Shown here: in pieces, positions 50,946 to 60,300 of the stretch | How the letters are laid out: each line of letters starts with the position of its first letter | How positions within the stretch are numbered: the stretch's first letter is position 1 | Virus record (IMG/VR): IMGVR_UViG_3300043418_000114 | Location: 300,248 to 364,247 of that record | Source: a virus | Reading direction: 5' to 3' (one strand) | DNA: 64,000 bases | Notes under the pieces: model-generated | What the model was told of the DNA's origin: nothing | Database searches by the model: none | What the model saw: only the letters and a program-made list of their open reading frames with translations | Translations under genes and position numbers: made by a program

Positions 50946-51532
50946 ACAAGGTAAGAGAATTTGAGTATGAAATGGCGCACTTCTACAATGCGCCATATGC
51001 TGTTGCCACCGACTGTTGCACTCATGCTATTGAATTGTGTCTACGCTTGTTTAATCCAGTTGCTGTGACATGTCCTAATCATACCTATGCAAGTATCCCA
51101 ATGACATTTGAGAAGTTGAAGATACAATGGAATTTCCATTCTATTCATTGGAAAGACTATTATTTTATCGGCAACACAAACATCATCGATGGTGCAGTTT
51201 ATTGGAAACAGAATGGATACATTCGCAACACCATGATGTGTTTGAGTTTTCAATACAAGAAACACTTGAACATTGGTCGTGGCGGAATGATTCTGTTAGA
51301 TAACAAAGAACAATACGACCAGCTATTAAAGATGCGGTACGACGGTAGGACAGATGATAAGCCTTGGGCAGAGCAAGATATCGACTCCTTAGGATATCAC
51401 TACTATATGACGCCTGAGCAAGCAGAGATTGGTCTAGAAAAACTAAAGACAGCCAGAGCGACAGAACCTAAGCGATGGTCATCAAAAGACTATCCAGATT
51501 TGAAACAAATGAAAGTATTCAATGCTAAGTAA
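50942..51532 (+). CDS. Very short DegT/DnrJ/EryC1-type aminotransferase-like protein
   Basis: Only 196 aa against about 370-400 for the family. Visible elements: FEYEMAHFYNAPYAVATDCC (substrate-loop start), NIIDGAVYW with an Asp at the PLP-pyridine position, and LSFQYKKHLNIGRGGMILLD, where Lys107 aligns with the PLP-binding lysine and GRGG replaces the usual GEGG. The C-terminal small domain is mostly missing, though the end is clean and the frame open. Family members aminate ketosugars. It may be a minimal enzyme, or may bind sugar without catalysis. Confidence 0.7.
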   Translation: MNKVREFEYEMAHFYNAPYAVATDCCTHAIELCLRLFNPVAVTCPNHTYASIPMTFEKLKIQWNFHSIHWKDYYFIGNTNIIDGAVYWKQNGYIRNTMMCLSFQYKKHLNIGRGGMILLDNKEQYDQLLKMRYDGRTDDKPWAEQDIDSLGYHYYMTPEQAEIGLEKLKTARATEPKRWSSKDYPDLKQMKVFNAK

Positions 51533-52502
51533 AAACGAATGGGATCCACTAGAAGTAGTAATGGTAGGCAGTGCCAGTGGAGCACGTATTCCATTACTAG
51601 ATACAAGTCTACGCTGTGTGAATTATGCAGACAGGCATTATACATATAATATTCCAATGGGTCCTTACCCACAGCAAGTTATTGATGAGGCAAACGAAGA
51701 CTTAGACACACTTGCTAAGTGGCTAGAGAGTAAAGATATTACGGTACTACGTCCAGACGATTCAGTTGTTCCTAAATACTATAACTACTGCCCAAGAGAC
51801 AACATCATCGTACATGACTATCAGATGTTTGCTACTCCTATGCCACTCAAAGCTAGACAGGATGAATTCAAAGCATTTGCAAAAGAACTCACTGGTTATG
51901 GCAAAATACTTGCTACAAGATTTGAACGTAACCTTAGCTTGTACAACACCAAGTGCATTGAGAACCCAGACATTCTTGCATTGACAGAGACCGAGCCTGC
52001 ATTTGATGCCGCTAATATACTACGTTCAAACGACGATCTATTTTATCTCGTGAGTAATAGTGGCAACAAGAAAGGTGCAGAGCTATTGCAGTTTATGTAT
52101 CCTGATAAGAAGGTCCATCTAATTGAAGGCGTGTATAGTTACATGCATTTAGATAGCACGATTGCATTGTTACGTGAAGGTCTTATGTTGTTGAATCCTG
52201 CACGAATCAAAAGCGTAGATCAATTGCCAGAGGCACTCAGAAACTGGGATGTGATTTGGTGTCCTGAGCCAGTAGATATCGGTCATTACCCTGATTACTG
52301 CAATGCCAGCACGTGGATAAATATGAATCTACTCAGTGTTAATCCTGAGTTAGTTATCATTGAAGAACATCAGAACAATTTACGAGTTGAATTAGAAAAG
52401 CATGGCATTGAATCAGCTATGTTACCAATGCGACATGCACGTACATTGGGAGGTTGTTTTCACTGTGTAACTTTAGATATAAAGAGAAAGCACAATGCAT
52501 AA
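51522..52502 (+). CDS. Glycine/inosamine amidinotransferase-like enzyme
   Basis: 326 aa. Amidinotransferase signatures in order: CPRDNIIVH (about 90-98), ETEPAFDAANI with Asp162, YSYMHLDSTIALL with His219, and RHARTLGGCFHCVTLDI with the catalytic Cys312 near the C-terminus. The Asp-His-Cys set matches arginine:glycine amidinotransferase and streptomycin-type inosamine-phosphate amidinotransferases, which move an amidino group from arginine to an amine. Next to an aminotransferase-like gene, a guanidino-sugar is a plausible product (inference). Overlaps the previous gene by 11 nt. Confidence 0.82.
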   Translation: MLSKNEWDPLEVVMVGSASGARIPLLDTSLRCVNYADRHYTYNIPMGPYPQQVIDEANEDLDTLAKWLESKDITVLRPDDSVVPKYYNYCPRDNIIVHDYQMFATPMPLKARQDEFKAFAKELTGYGKILATRFERNLSLYNTKCIENPDILALTETEPAFDAANILRSNDDLFYLVSNSGNKKGAELLQFMYPDKKVHLIEGVYSYMHLDSTIALLREGLMLLNPARIKSVDQLPEALRNWDVIWCPEPVDIGHYPDYCNASTWINMNLLSVNPELVIIEEHQNNLRVELEKHGIESAMLPMRHARTLGGCFHCVTLDIKRKHNA

Positions 52503-54279
52503 ATGGTCACGTGGACATATTGGTAGATTTTGGGATTTGAATAGTTTCAAAGAATTCCAATACACCAAGCAACCAGTCACTCAAGAAGAAATCGATGAAT
52601 GGCTAGCCAATGGCTATGATCATGTAAAGAGTTTCACTGGGTCAATGTATGACAGTAGAAACCCAATGCCAGAATGGGTCAATAACTTTGGCGCCATATT
52701 TGGTCATGAGTATATAAATCTAACATACACATTCTATAGAATGTCCACGTTAGAAATAATGCCGACTCACGTGGATCATTATAGAACATATCGAAAGATA
52801 TTCAGTGCAGAATATAAGAATGTGCGAAGAATCTTGGTGATGCTAGAAGATTGGAAGCCTGGACATTATCTAGAGATTAATGGCACTGGCATTGTCAACT
52901 GGGTAGCAGGAGATTATTTCATGTGGGAAGGCGATTGTCCTCATGCCGCTAGTAATATAGGCATAGACGATAGATACACATTGCAAATAACATGTGAACA
53001 AGTAGATAATACTCCAGTGTGGGACGCAGATAGAATATGGAAAAACATTCATTGGTATAACGTGCCTGATCTACGCACTATCAAAGAGTCAACTAGTCCA
53101 ATGATGTCCAGAGTAATTGAGGCATGTGATAATCATAATGGTGATCCATGGATGGTATACATGTACAATGAAAAAATTGCCTCATTGGAACAAATTACCC
53201 ATACTCCAGAAACTGTAGCACACTTGAACGAAAAGGGTTTACAGATATATCTATATGAACCTCTGTGTAGTTACAAAGTAGGTGCCACTCAGTTATATCC
53301 TCCAACGGGAACCAAGCACACTCGATGGTTCTATTCTGAATTTGACGATATCGATCCACAGGATTTGCGTAGTGATGAATTAGATAGTATTCGTGAGTAT
53401 GTCATTAAAAACAAATTAACTAACGTCACTGTTAGAACGTGTGATTATGATGCACATAAATATTACCCTTACTATGCAGAGCATATGAATGTGGTGACAG
53501 ATGACATGTTCCTAAAGACGATCTTTCCTATCACATTGCGTAAGCCTGAATTAGCGAAACACTTCACCAAGCGATTTATATGCTTGAATTGGCGATATAC
53601 TCCACATAGACATTTGATCGCTAGTTATGTAGCAAACAAGAATAGTTTAACTGGCTGGTATTTCAAGGGCGATGTATTTACCATTCACAAGAATGTATGG
53701 TACAACATATATGAGTGGGAAAACAAAAACCCAACTGCATTTCAGGGAGTGCTCCAAGGTTTATCATATATCAATACACACGCTCCATTGAACGTTGATT
53801 TAGATATCGAAGATGCTGTACTGATTACTGATCCATATTTCATGGATTATTGGCCTAAGTCCAAAACGCTTACATCAGGAGTAACTCCGTCAAATACAAA
53901 TCCAGAAACAAACGTCTTGGAGAAGTTTTACAATGATGTGTTTTGTGATATTGTCAATGAAACTAGATTTGCACAACCCACTGGCAATTATAGTGAGAAA
54001 ACATATCAAGCAATGTATTACTTAAAGCCATTTGTATTATGTGCGCCGCCCCATACTCTGAAATATCTAAAAGAGCAGGGGTTTAAAACGTTCAGTGATT
54101 TCTGGGATGAATCATATGATGAATGTGAAAATCACGAGCAACGATTGTTTAAGATATTCGAAGTGATAGATTTCATCAATGGAAAATCAATGAATGAACT
54201 AAGAGAAATGTACGCCAAAATGAGTGATATTTTGGAACACAATAAAGAATTATTGAATAAGAAAGTTATTCCTGTATGA
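52495..54279 (+). CDS. Fusion: 2OG/Fe(II) dioxygenase-like domain plus glycosyltransferase-like domain
   Basis: 594 aa. Residues about 70-170 resemble a 2-oxoglutarate/iron oxygenase or aspartyl-hydroxylase-like cupin: THVDHYRTYRK supplies H92-x-D94, GDCPHAASN supplies H150, and R160 lies 10 residues on for 2OG. From about 360 the sequence changes to RFICLNWRYTPHRHLIASY, DIVNETRF, YSEKTYQAMYYLKPF, TFSDFWDESYDECENHEQRL, the same C-terminal domain as the fucosyltransferase-like protein at 41607. A hydroxylase joined to a glycosyltransferase suggests that a position is hydroxylated and then glycosylated. Overlaps the amidinotransferase gene by 8 nt. Confidence 0.65.
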   Translation: MHKWSRGHIGRFWDLNSFKEFQYTKQPVTQEEIDEWLANGYDHVKSFTGSMYDSRNPMPEWVNNFGAIFGHEYINLTYTFYRMSTLEIMPTHVDHYRTYRKIFSAEYKNVRRILVMLEDWKPGHYLEINGTGIVNWVAGDYFMWEGDCPHAASNIGIDDRYTLQITCEQVDNTPVWDADRIWKNIHWYNVPDLRTIKESTSPMMSRVIEACDNHNGDPWMVYMYNEKIASLEQITHTPETVAHLNEKGLQIYLYEPLCSYKVGATQLYPPTGTKHTRWFYSEFDDIDPQDLRSDELDSIREYVIKNKLTNVTVRTCDYDAHKYYPYYAEHMNVVTDDMFLKTIFPITLRKPELAKHFTKRFICLNWRYTPHRHLIASYVANKNSLTGWYFKGDVFTIHKNVWYNIYEWENKNPTAFQGVLQGLSYINTHAPLNVDLDIEDAVLITDPYFMDYWPKSKTLTSGVTPSNTNPETNVLEKFYNDVFCDIVNETRFAQPTGNYSEKTYQAMYYLKPFVLCAPPHTLKYLKEQGFKTFSDFWDESYDECENHEQRLFKIFEVIDFINGKSMNELREMYAKMSDILEHNKELLNKKVIPV

Positions 54280-55028
54280 AGAAAAAGATATTTTTAATAG
54301 CTGGTTGCAGTCACGCCGCTGGCAGTGAGATAGATGGCACAGAAGATAGTGAGTACAATCGTCATCATTGTTTTGGTAGCGTACTAGCAAACAGATTGGG
54401 ATATTATCCAATCAACTTAGCGATTGCAGGTAACTCAAATAGCGGTATAGCTAGAAGTGTATTGAAATGGTTTGAAGCAAACTATAATCCAGATGAAATG
54501 GAAGTGTTTGTGTCAATTACATGGACAGACAGTTCTAGATTCGAAGCTCCTGTAGAGCGTCCAGTCAATCTACCTGAGCCTATATGTGCAAATTGGGTAG
54601 ATATTACAGCTAGAAGTTTTTATAGAATAACTATGGGTTATAAAGGTTGTGATGCTATTCCAGGTGAAGTCGAAATGACCAAACGCATTCATCGATTTGT
54701 CGCCGAGAATGAACGATTTATGGAAATACTTTCCATGAACTATGTGTTACAAATGCAATACTTCTTGAATTCCAAAAACGTCAAGTATGTTATGTCTAAT
54801 AGTATGCCAATGTATTATGGCAATCACGAGCATCTTGGTTTCTATATGAGTTTGGTAGACGCAACTAAATATTATGGATTGTATAACACAAACGAGGCAT
54901 TCTTTCTTAAATACCAACAAGAAGGATATGTAAACAAAAAGGCAAAGTATTGGCATCATGACGAAACCCCGCATGAGCTATTTGCGGATGAGTTATACAA
55001 TTTTATCGAGAACAACAAATGTTTATAA
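54276..55028 (+). CDS. SGNH-type hydrolase-like protein 3
   Basis: 250 aa, ATGA-coupled to the fusion gene. Block I FLIAGCSHAAGSE (Ser in G-C-S), AIAGNSNSGIARS for the oxyanion Gly/Asn blocks, and HHDETPHELFADEL near the C-terminus for the Asp/His pair (D-E-T-P-H). Architecture equals the other SGNH proteins of the block. Probably an esterase or acyltransferase acting on the pathway product. Confidence 0.65.
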   Translation: MKKKIFLIAGCSHAAGSEIDGTEDSEYNRHHCFGSVLANRLGYYPINLAIAGNSNSGIARSVLKWFEANYNPDEMEVFVSITWTDSSRFEAPVERPVNLPEPICANWVDITARSFYRITMGYKGCDAIPGEVEMTKRIHRFVAENERFMEILSMNYVLQMQYFLNSKNVKYVMSNSMPMYYGNHEHLGFYMSLVDATKYYGLYNTNEAFFLKYQQEGYVNKKAKYWHHDETPHELFADELYNFIENNKCL

Positions 55029-55117
55029 TCAACTTTTTCAAGAACTTAGTGCGAGAATACAAGTATCGCAAACGCATTAAAGAATTACGCAAACGAGATC
55101 CATTCATCTACAAATGA
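55019..55117 (+). CDS. Small basic protein (32 aa)
   Basis: ATG at 55019 inside the end of the upstream gene, TGA at 55115-55117 overlapping the next ATG. Starts MFIINFFKNLVREYKYRKRI and is strongly basic with an amphipathic N-terminus. It fills the only gap between two coupled genes, which supports it being real. No known function; peripheral membrane binding is possible. Confidence 0.6.
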   Translation: MFIINFFKNLVREYKYRKRIKELRKRDPFIYK

Positions 55118-56592
55118 AATATCTAGGAATCTCAGCAGGCTTTCATGATGCCGCGGTTAGCGTCACCGATGATAATGGCAATATCTTATTTGCAGGTCAT
55201 AGTGAACGCTACAGCAAAATCAAACATGACAAGAATCTATGTCCTGGTATCATCCAGGATGCATTGTCGTATATAGGCAATGAAGACTACGAAGTTCATT
55301 ATTATGAGCGTCCTTGGCTAAAAACACTACGTCAAATTCGTTCTGGAGAACCACTTACTAGTATTTTTGCTAGTAATATCATTGGCAAAGACATTCATAG
55401 AATGCTAGGTCTAAGAAAGATTCACACTCATAATCACCATTTGTCACATGTTGCGTCTGGTTTTCAAACTAGCCCATTTGAAGATGCTACGGTGGTCGTG
55501 ATTGACGCTATTGGTGAGTTTGATACTGTCACAATTTGGGATGCACGTTACGAGAACGGCAAAGCTAAGTACAAGAAATTGTACAGCGTTAAATACCCAG
55601 ATTCGATAGGCTTGTTCTATTCAGCAATGACAGAACGAGTTGGTCTAAGACCGCTAGACGAAGAATACATTCTAATGGGAATGGCGGCATACGGCAAGCC
55701 TATCTATTACTCCGAAATGCATAGTGAATTGCTTGATTCTAGTTTAGACTTACGTTTTAAAAACAATTTGCATACTGGTGTTGGTAAAGAGTTTCTAGCA
55801 GATGCCGATGACATGGACATTGCGGCCAGTGCCCAAGTATTAGTAGAGCACCTAATTCAAAACGTGATGCACAAAGCTAGTATCTATGGCAAGAGCAAGA
55901 ATCTTGTTTATGGCGGCGGGGTAGCATTGAATTGTTTGGCTAATAGACTGATAGGAAAATACTTTGAAGATATTTGGATTATGCCTAATCCTGGTGACGC
56001 CGGTAATAGCCTCGGGGCTTGCGCTTTGGGCTATGGGAGAAAACTTAACTGGGATAATGCTTATCTCGGTCATGATATTCGAGGCCCTTATCCTAGTAAT
56101 GACATTGTTACTGAGTTACTTACTCGAAAAATTGTGGGAGTGGCATCCGGGAGAGCCGAGTTCGGGCCCCGCGCACTCGGAAACCGTAGCCTCCTTGCGG
56201 ACCCTAGAGGCGGCAAAATTAAGGAGACAGTAAATGAAATTAAACGTAGACAACAATTCAGACCATTTGCGCCAGTCATTCTGGAAGAAATGGTTGATGA
56301 TTACTTTATTATGCCTGACGGTTGGCGTGATAGTAGGTATATGCAAGTCATCGCTACTTGTAGGTATCCTGAGTTATTTCCTGCTATCGTTCATGCTGAC
56401 GGCACTTCTCGTGTCCAGACTGTGCCAAAAGATGGAAGCGGAATCAGAGAACTCCTTGAAAAGTGGTATGTAATGACTGAATGTCCGATTCTACTCAACA
56501 CGAGTTTGAACATTCGAGGCGAGCCTATGGTCAATGACCGCAGTGATGCAGACAGATTTGAAAAACAATACAACGTTAAAGTGATATCATGA
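55114..56592 (+). CDS. O-carbamoyltransferase (NodU/CmcH/TobZ family)
   Basis: 492 aa, a little shorter than typical members (about 530-600). The N-terminal Kae1-like domain has MKYLGISAGFHDAAVSV, ERYSKIKHD, HNHHLSHVASGF (metal-binding His region), VIDAIGEFDT and YGGGVALNCLANRL; the C-terminal domain has GRAEFGPRALGNRSLLADPR and FRPFAPVILEE. These enzymes use carbamoyl phosphate and ATP, via carbamoyl-adenylate, to carbamoylate a hydroxyl of a sugar or antibiotic. Start overlaps the small upstream gene (ATGA). Strong family call; the acceptor is unknown. Confidence 0.88.
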   Translation: MKYLGISAGFHDAAVSVTDDNGNILFAGHSERYSKIKHDKNLCPGIIQDALSYIGNEDYEVHYYERPWLKTLRQIRSGEPLTSIFASNIIGKDIHRMLGLRKIHTHNHHLSHVASGFQTSPFEDATVVVIDAIGEFDTVTIWDARYENGKAKYKKLYSVKYPDSIGLFYSAMTERVGLRPLDEEYILMGMAAYGKPIYYSEMHSELLDSSLDLRFKNNLHTGVGKEFLADADDMDIAASAQVLVEHLIQNVMHKASIYGKSKNLVYGGGVALNCLANRLIGKYFEDIWIMPNPGDAGNSLGACALGYGRKLNWDNAYLGHDIRGPYPSNDIVTELLTRKIVGVASGRAEFGPRALGNRSLLADPRGGKIKETVNEIKRRQQFRPFAPVILEEMVDDYFIMPDGWRDSRYMQVIATCRYPELFPAIVHADGTSRVQTVPKDGSGIRELLEKWYVMTECPILLNTSLNIRGEPMVNDRSDADRFEKQYNVKVIS

Positions 56593-57356
56593 TGAATGAT
56601 ACTATAGTCGTATGTGGCGATAGTTTTATGTCTCCTGTTATTGGTAAATATGCAAATACACACTTTTCAGAACTACTAGCAAAAAAACTAGGGTATGAAT
56701 TAGTTTGCCTATCACGTGGCGGCGCAAGCAATGGTGCTATATGCCTACAGATAACAGAGGCCATTAAATTAAAGCCAAGTCTGATTTTATATGGCATTAC
56801 ATCATCGGACAGAATAGAAGTCAATGCCACTAGTGATCCATATCATTCGTTGAATCGTCCAATAGACATTCGTGATGTAATATATTCACATTCAAGTAGT
56901 CTTAGTTCACGGGACAACTCACTCAATATCACTGCAACATTAATTAGTGATACGTTACTTCCAATGTTAGATACAGCACATCCATCAAATATCAAAACAG
57001 CTTATGCTAGTGTAAAGGATATTGATATGAAAGCAGATGCAATCAAACAGTGGTTTACTCATATGTATCATGCGGAATGGAAACGACAGCAGGATTCTTG
57101 GATGTTATACGCTGTTGTACATTTATTGCATTCTAGTGGAATTCCATATGTAAAAGTTCATGATTTGATGCAAGATACTGTGCCTACACCAGAGTGGTCG
57201 ACCGTACCAGGCGTGGTCGTAGATAACGAATTGTTTCCTGTAATATATGATCCTAGTCCTGATGCACCAATGTATCACACATCACCCGAATCGCAATTAA
57301 TAATCCTAGAAAAGATTGAGAAAATCTTAGCTGACACCTATAACATTCATAAGTAA
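56589..57356 (+). CDS. SGNH-type hydrolase-like protein 4
   Basis: 255 aa, ATGA-coupled to the carbamoyltransferase. Block I VVCGDSFMSP (GDS), block II/III LSRGGASNGAI, and PDAPMYHTSPESQ for the last Asp/His pair. The most GDSL-like of the four. The middle 100 residues are helical and not recognised. Probably removes or transfers an acyl group in the same pathway. Confidence 0.65.
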   Translation: MMNDTIVVCGDSFMSPVIGKYANTHFSELLAKKLGYELVCLSRGGASNGAICLQITEAIKLKPSLILYGITSSDRIEVNATSDPYHSLNRPIDIRDVIYSHSSSLSSRDNSLNITATLISDTLLPMLDTAHPSNIKTAYASVKDIDMKADAIKQWFTHMYHAEWKRQQDSWMLYAVVHLLHSSGIPYVKVHDLMQDTVPTPEWSTVPGVVVDNELFPVIYDPSPDAPMYHTSPESQLIILEKIEKILADTYNIHK

Positions 57357-57361
57357 CATAT

Positions 57362-60300
57362 ATGCTAAGAGATGTATTTTATTATGGGAAGAAACCTAAC
57401 GTTCATCCCAGAGAAAAGTTTGCAATAAATTTAGATGATGCCAAGCGGCAATCATCCACTGAACACTTCTGGATCATAAACGAGTTTTGTGACTATAAGG
57501 GATTTGACTGGGACTTTGATTTTGAATTCTTGCCTGACGAAGATGTGTGGGCAGAAGAACACAATAACGTATGGCCAAGTGTACATCAAAAAGATAGTGG
57601 CACGTGGCTATGCAACACTGATAACAACGAAGCATTGACAATTTATCGTGCCGATGTTGAACCACTAAAGCGTAAAAAAGAAGCATTCGATCACTGGGTA
57701 GTTAACTATGCTATCACAGATGGGTTTGATTTTTCATGGCATCATGACCCGTCAGATCCACCATTCATTTATGTTTGGGGTAATCAATTTTACCCTGGGA
57801 CAGTTATGCCAACAGTTGAATATCATGTTGAAGGCGCAACTGAACGCAAATACATGGATTTGTTTGTGCCTACATTAGCACAGAACAAAGATAGATTCGA
57901 AGTACTAGACGATATTGAAGATTTTGATTATAGTTGGATGCCAGATCCAACTAGTCCACCCTACATTTACGTATGGGGCAATCAATGGAACTCAGCAGAA
58001 GATAAAGCGGCTATAAAATATACAGTCGAGGGCGCGACTGAATACAAGTATATGGCTACACGTGCAAAACGTAGAGCTAATATGCAGTATTGGACCGTGC
58101 CGGATAATGTTGATGTTAGTGATTTCGATTTTAGTTGGGAACCTAACCCTCATGATCCACCATTCGTGTATCAATTCGGCACTCAGCACCAACGCACGGG
58201 TGGCCCTGTTTATACTATTCCAGGAGCAACAGAAGTTAAGTACGTTGATGTAATTCATGCAATGGCTCCTGTTGATATGACATATTGGCACGTGCCAGAC
58301 AATCTAAAAATAGTTGACTTCGACTTCTCATGGCATCCAGATGCACTAGACGGGCCATACATTTATGTTTTTGGAACACAATGGGCACTGACTGGTGGTC
58401 CAAAATACGTAGTGCCAGGCGCAGATCAAAAGAAGTACATTGATGCAATCATTGCCACTGTGCCACCAAACCTAGCTAACTGGGAAATTCCTACTGATAT
58501 TGCAGTAGATGAATTTGATTTCTCATGGCATCCATACGAAGATGATGAGCCCTACATCTATCAGTTTGGCACTCAGTGGCAGAAGACTGGCGGCCCACGT
58601 TACGTTACACCTGGTACTGATGAAATGTCTCCCATCAAATATGTAGACACTCGCATTATCAAAGCTAGAAAACTTCCTAAGCGTGATAACTGGACAGTGC
58701 CAGATACCATTGAAGAAGACAGTATTGATTTCTCATGGCATCCTGATGACACTGAACCAGCATTTGAGTATCAGTTTGGTACTCAATGGCAGAAGACAGA
58801 TGGTCCAGTTTACACCGTGCCAGGTGCAACACAATCTAAGTTTGTATCAGTCAACAAAGCACGTATCAAACCTAACATGAGTAATTGGCAATTGCCAGAG
58901 GGACTTGATGCTAAGAAGTTTGACTTTTCATGGCACCCTGACAGCACAGTTCCTGTATATGTTTACCAGTTCGGTACATTACTAGATGATATTCACCTAG
59001 AAGACGGCCCACGTTATGTAACACCTGGCAATGATGGTCATGTTGTGTACATGGAAAACGACGAGATTCTTACTGATGCCATCGAATATCCAAAGTACTA
59101 TATCACAACTACATTAGATGATTTGATTCAGCAACACAAAGATGAAACATTCTGGGCGTTACGTGAAAACATTGATTACGCTGATTTTGATTTTGCATGG
59201 AGACCTACGAAAGAAAACGTCTTCCACATTAACGCATTTGGTTCACCTGATAGCGAATCAACTCAGTCATATCTTGTCAATGGCAAGATGATTCAGCAAG
59301 GTCATTCTCATATCAATTTCATCGAGAATATTAAGCTAGACGAAGAATACTTGGCCAAATTGTTTAAGCCAGTTAGTATGTTCTTTGTTGATCGTGGTAA
59401 CAGTGAAACCCAAGAACGATTTGATAGATTGAAGCTACGTTTCCCTGACATTCAAAAGACTAGATTCTTGAACACATGGGTAGATACAATCAACCGTTGT
59501 ATCAATCGTAGTTCAACTGAATTGTGCTGGATTCTGAACAGCGAACTTGACTATAGCGATTTCAACTTTGAGTACTATCCTAATCCATGGCAAATGAAAA
59601 TGGTCCACGTGTTTGGTACTCAATGGTCTCATTGGGGCACAACGTTTATGGTCAATCGTGATTCGTTTGCAGAAGATACCAAGTACATTAAAGTCATTGA
59701 ACACTTGAGTAACTTGAACTTTGTAAAGAATCGCAGAGCAAAGGCCACTAACGTTCTATATGACGTTATCTACATTGATCATGGCACTACCGATATTACT
59801 CCTGGCACAAACGTAATTGTGTATGAAGATAGCTATCTCACAACGTTCAAAAAGATGTTGGAGAAGTTACCTACAAAGAAAGAACACTATGTTTGGGTTT
59901 GCTCAAGCGTATGTGATTATGCTGACTTTGATTTCACTTACATTTGTGATCCATTTGCACGTGAGCAATTGCACGTATTCCCTAGTGACAAACAAAAGTT
60001 TGGCGATACATTCTTAATCAACGTAAACAAGTTGCGTGAGTTGATTACGGACATGGAGAAACTAGAAGATTACGAAAAGATCAGCTATAACCAGCACCAA
60101 AGAGCAAAGCGATTGCCTGCTCCAACTATAATTACAAAGGAAGATACACATGTCTCTACTATTCACACTGATTTTAATTGGCCTTATGCTACGTTTGTCA
60201 CGGAAGACAACGCCGAAATAGAATCTGTTTACTCAGAACCAATGAGCCTATGGGCACCTGAACACAAGAATATCACAATCACCAGTACCGGCGGCACTCG

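Noticed and set aside
52316-52323. Further GATAAATA octamer
   Set aside because: It is inside the amidinotransferase coding region, far from a gene start; likely chance.
57500-60030. Possible CRISPR or DNA tandem array
   Set aside because: Units are about 170-190 nt, keep one reading frame and are similar only at protein level.
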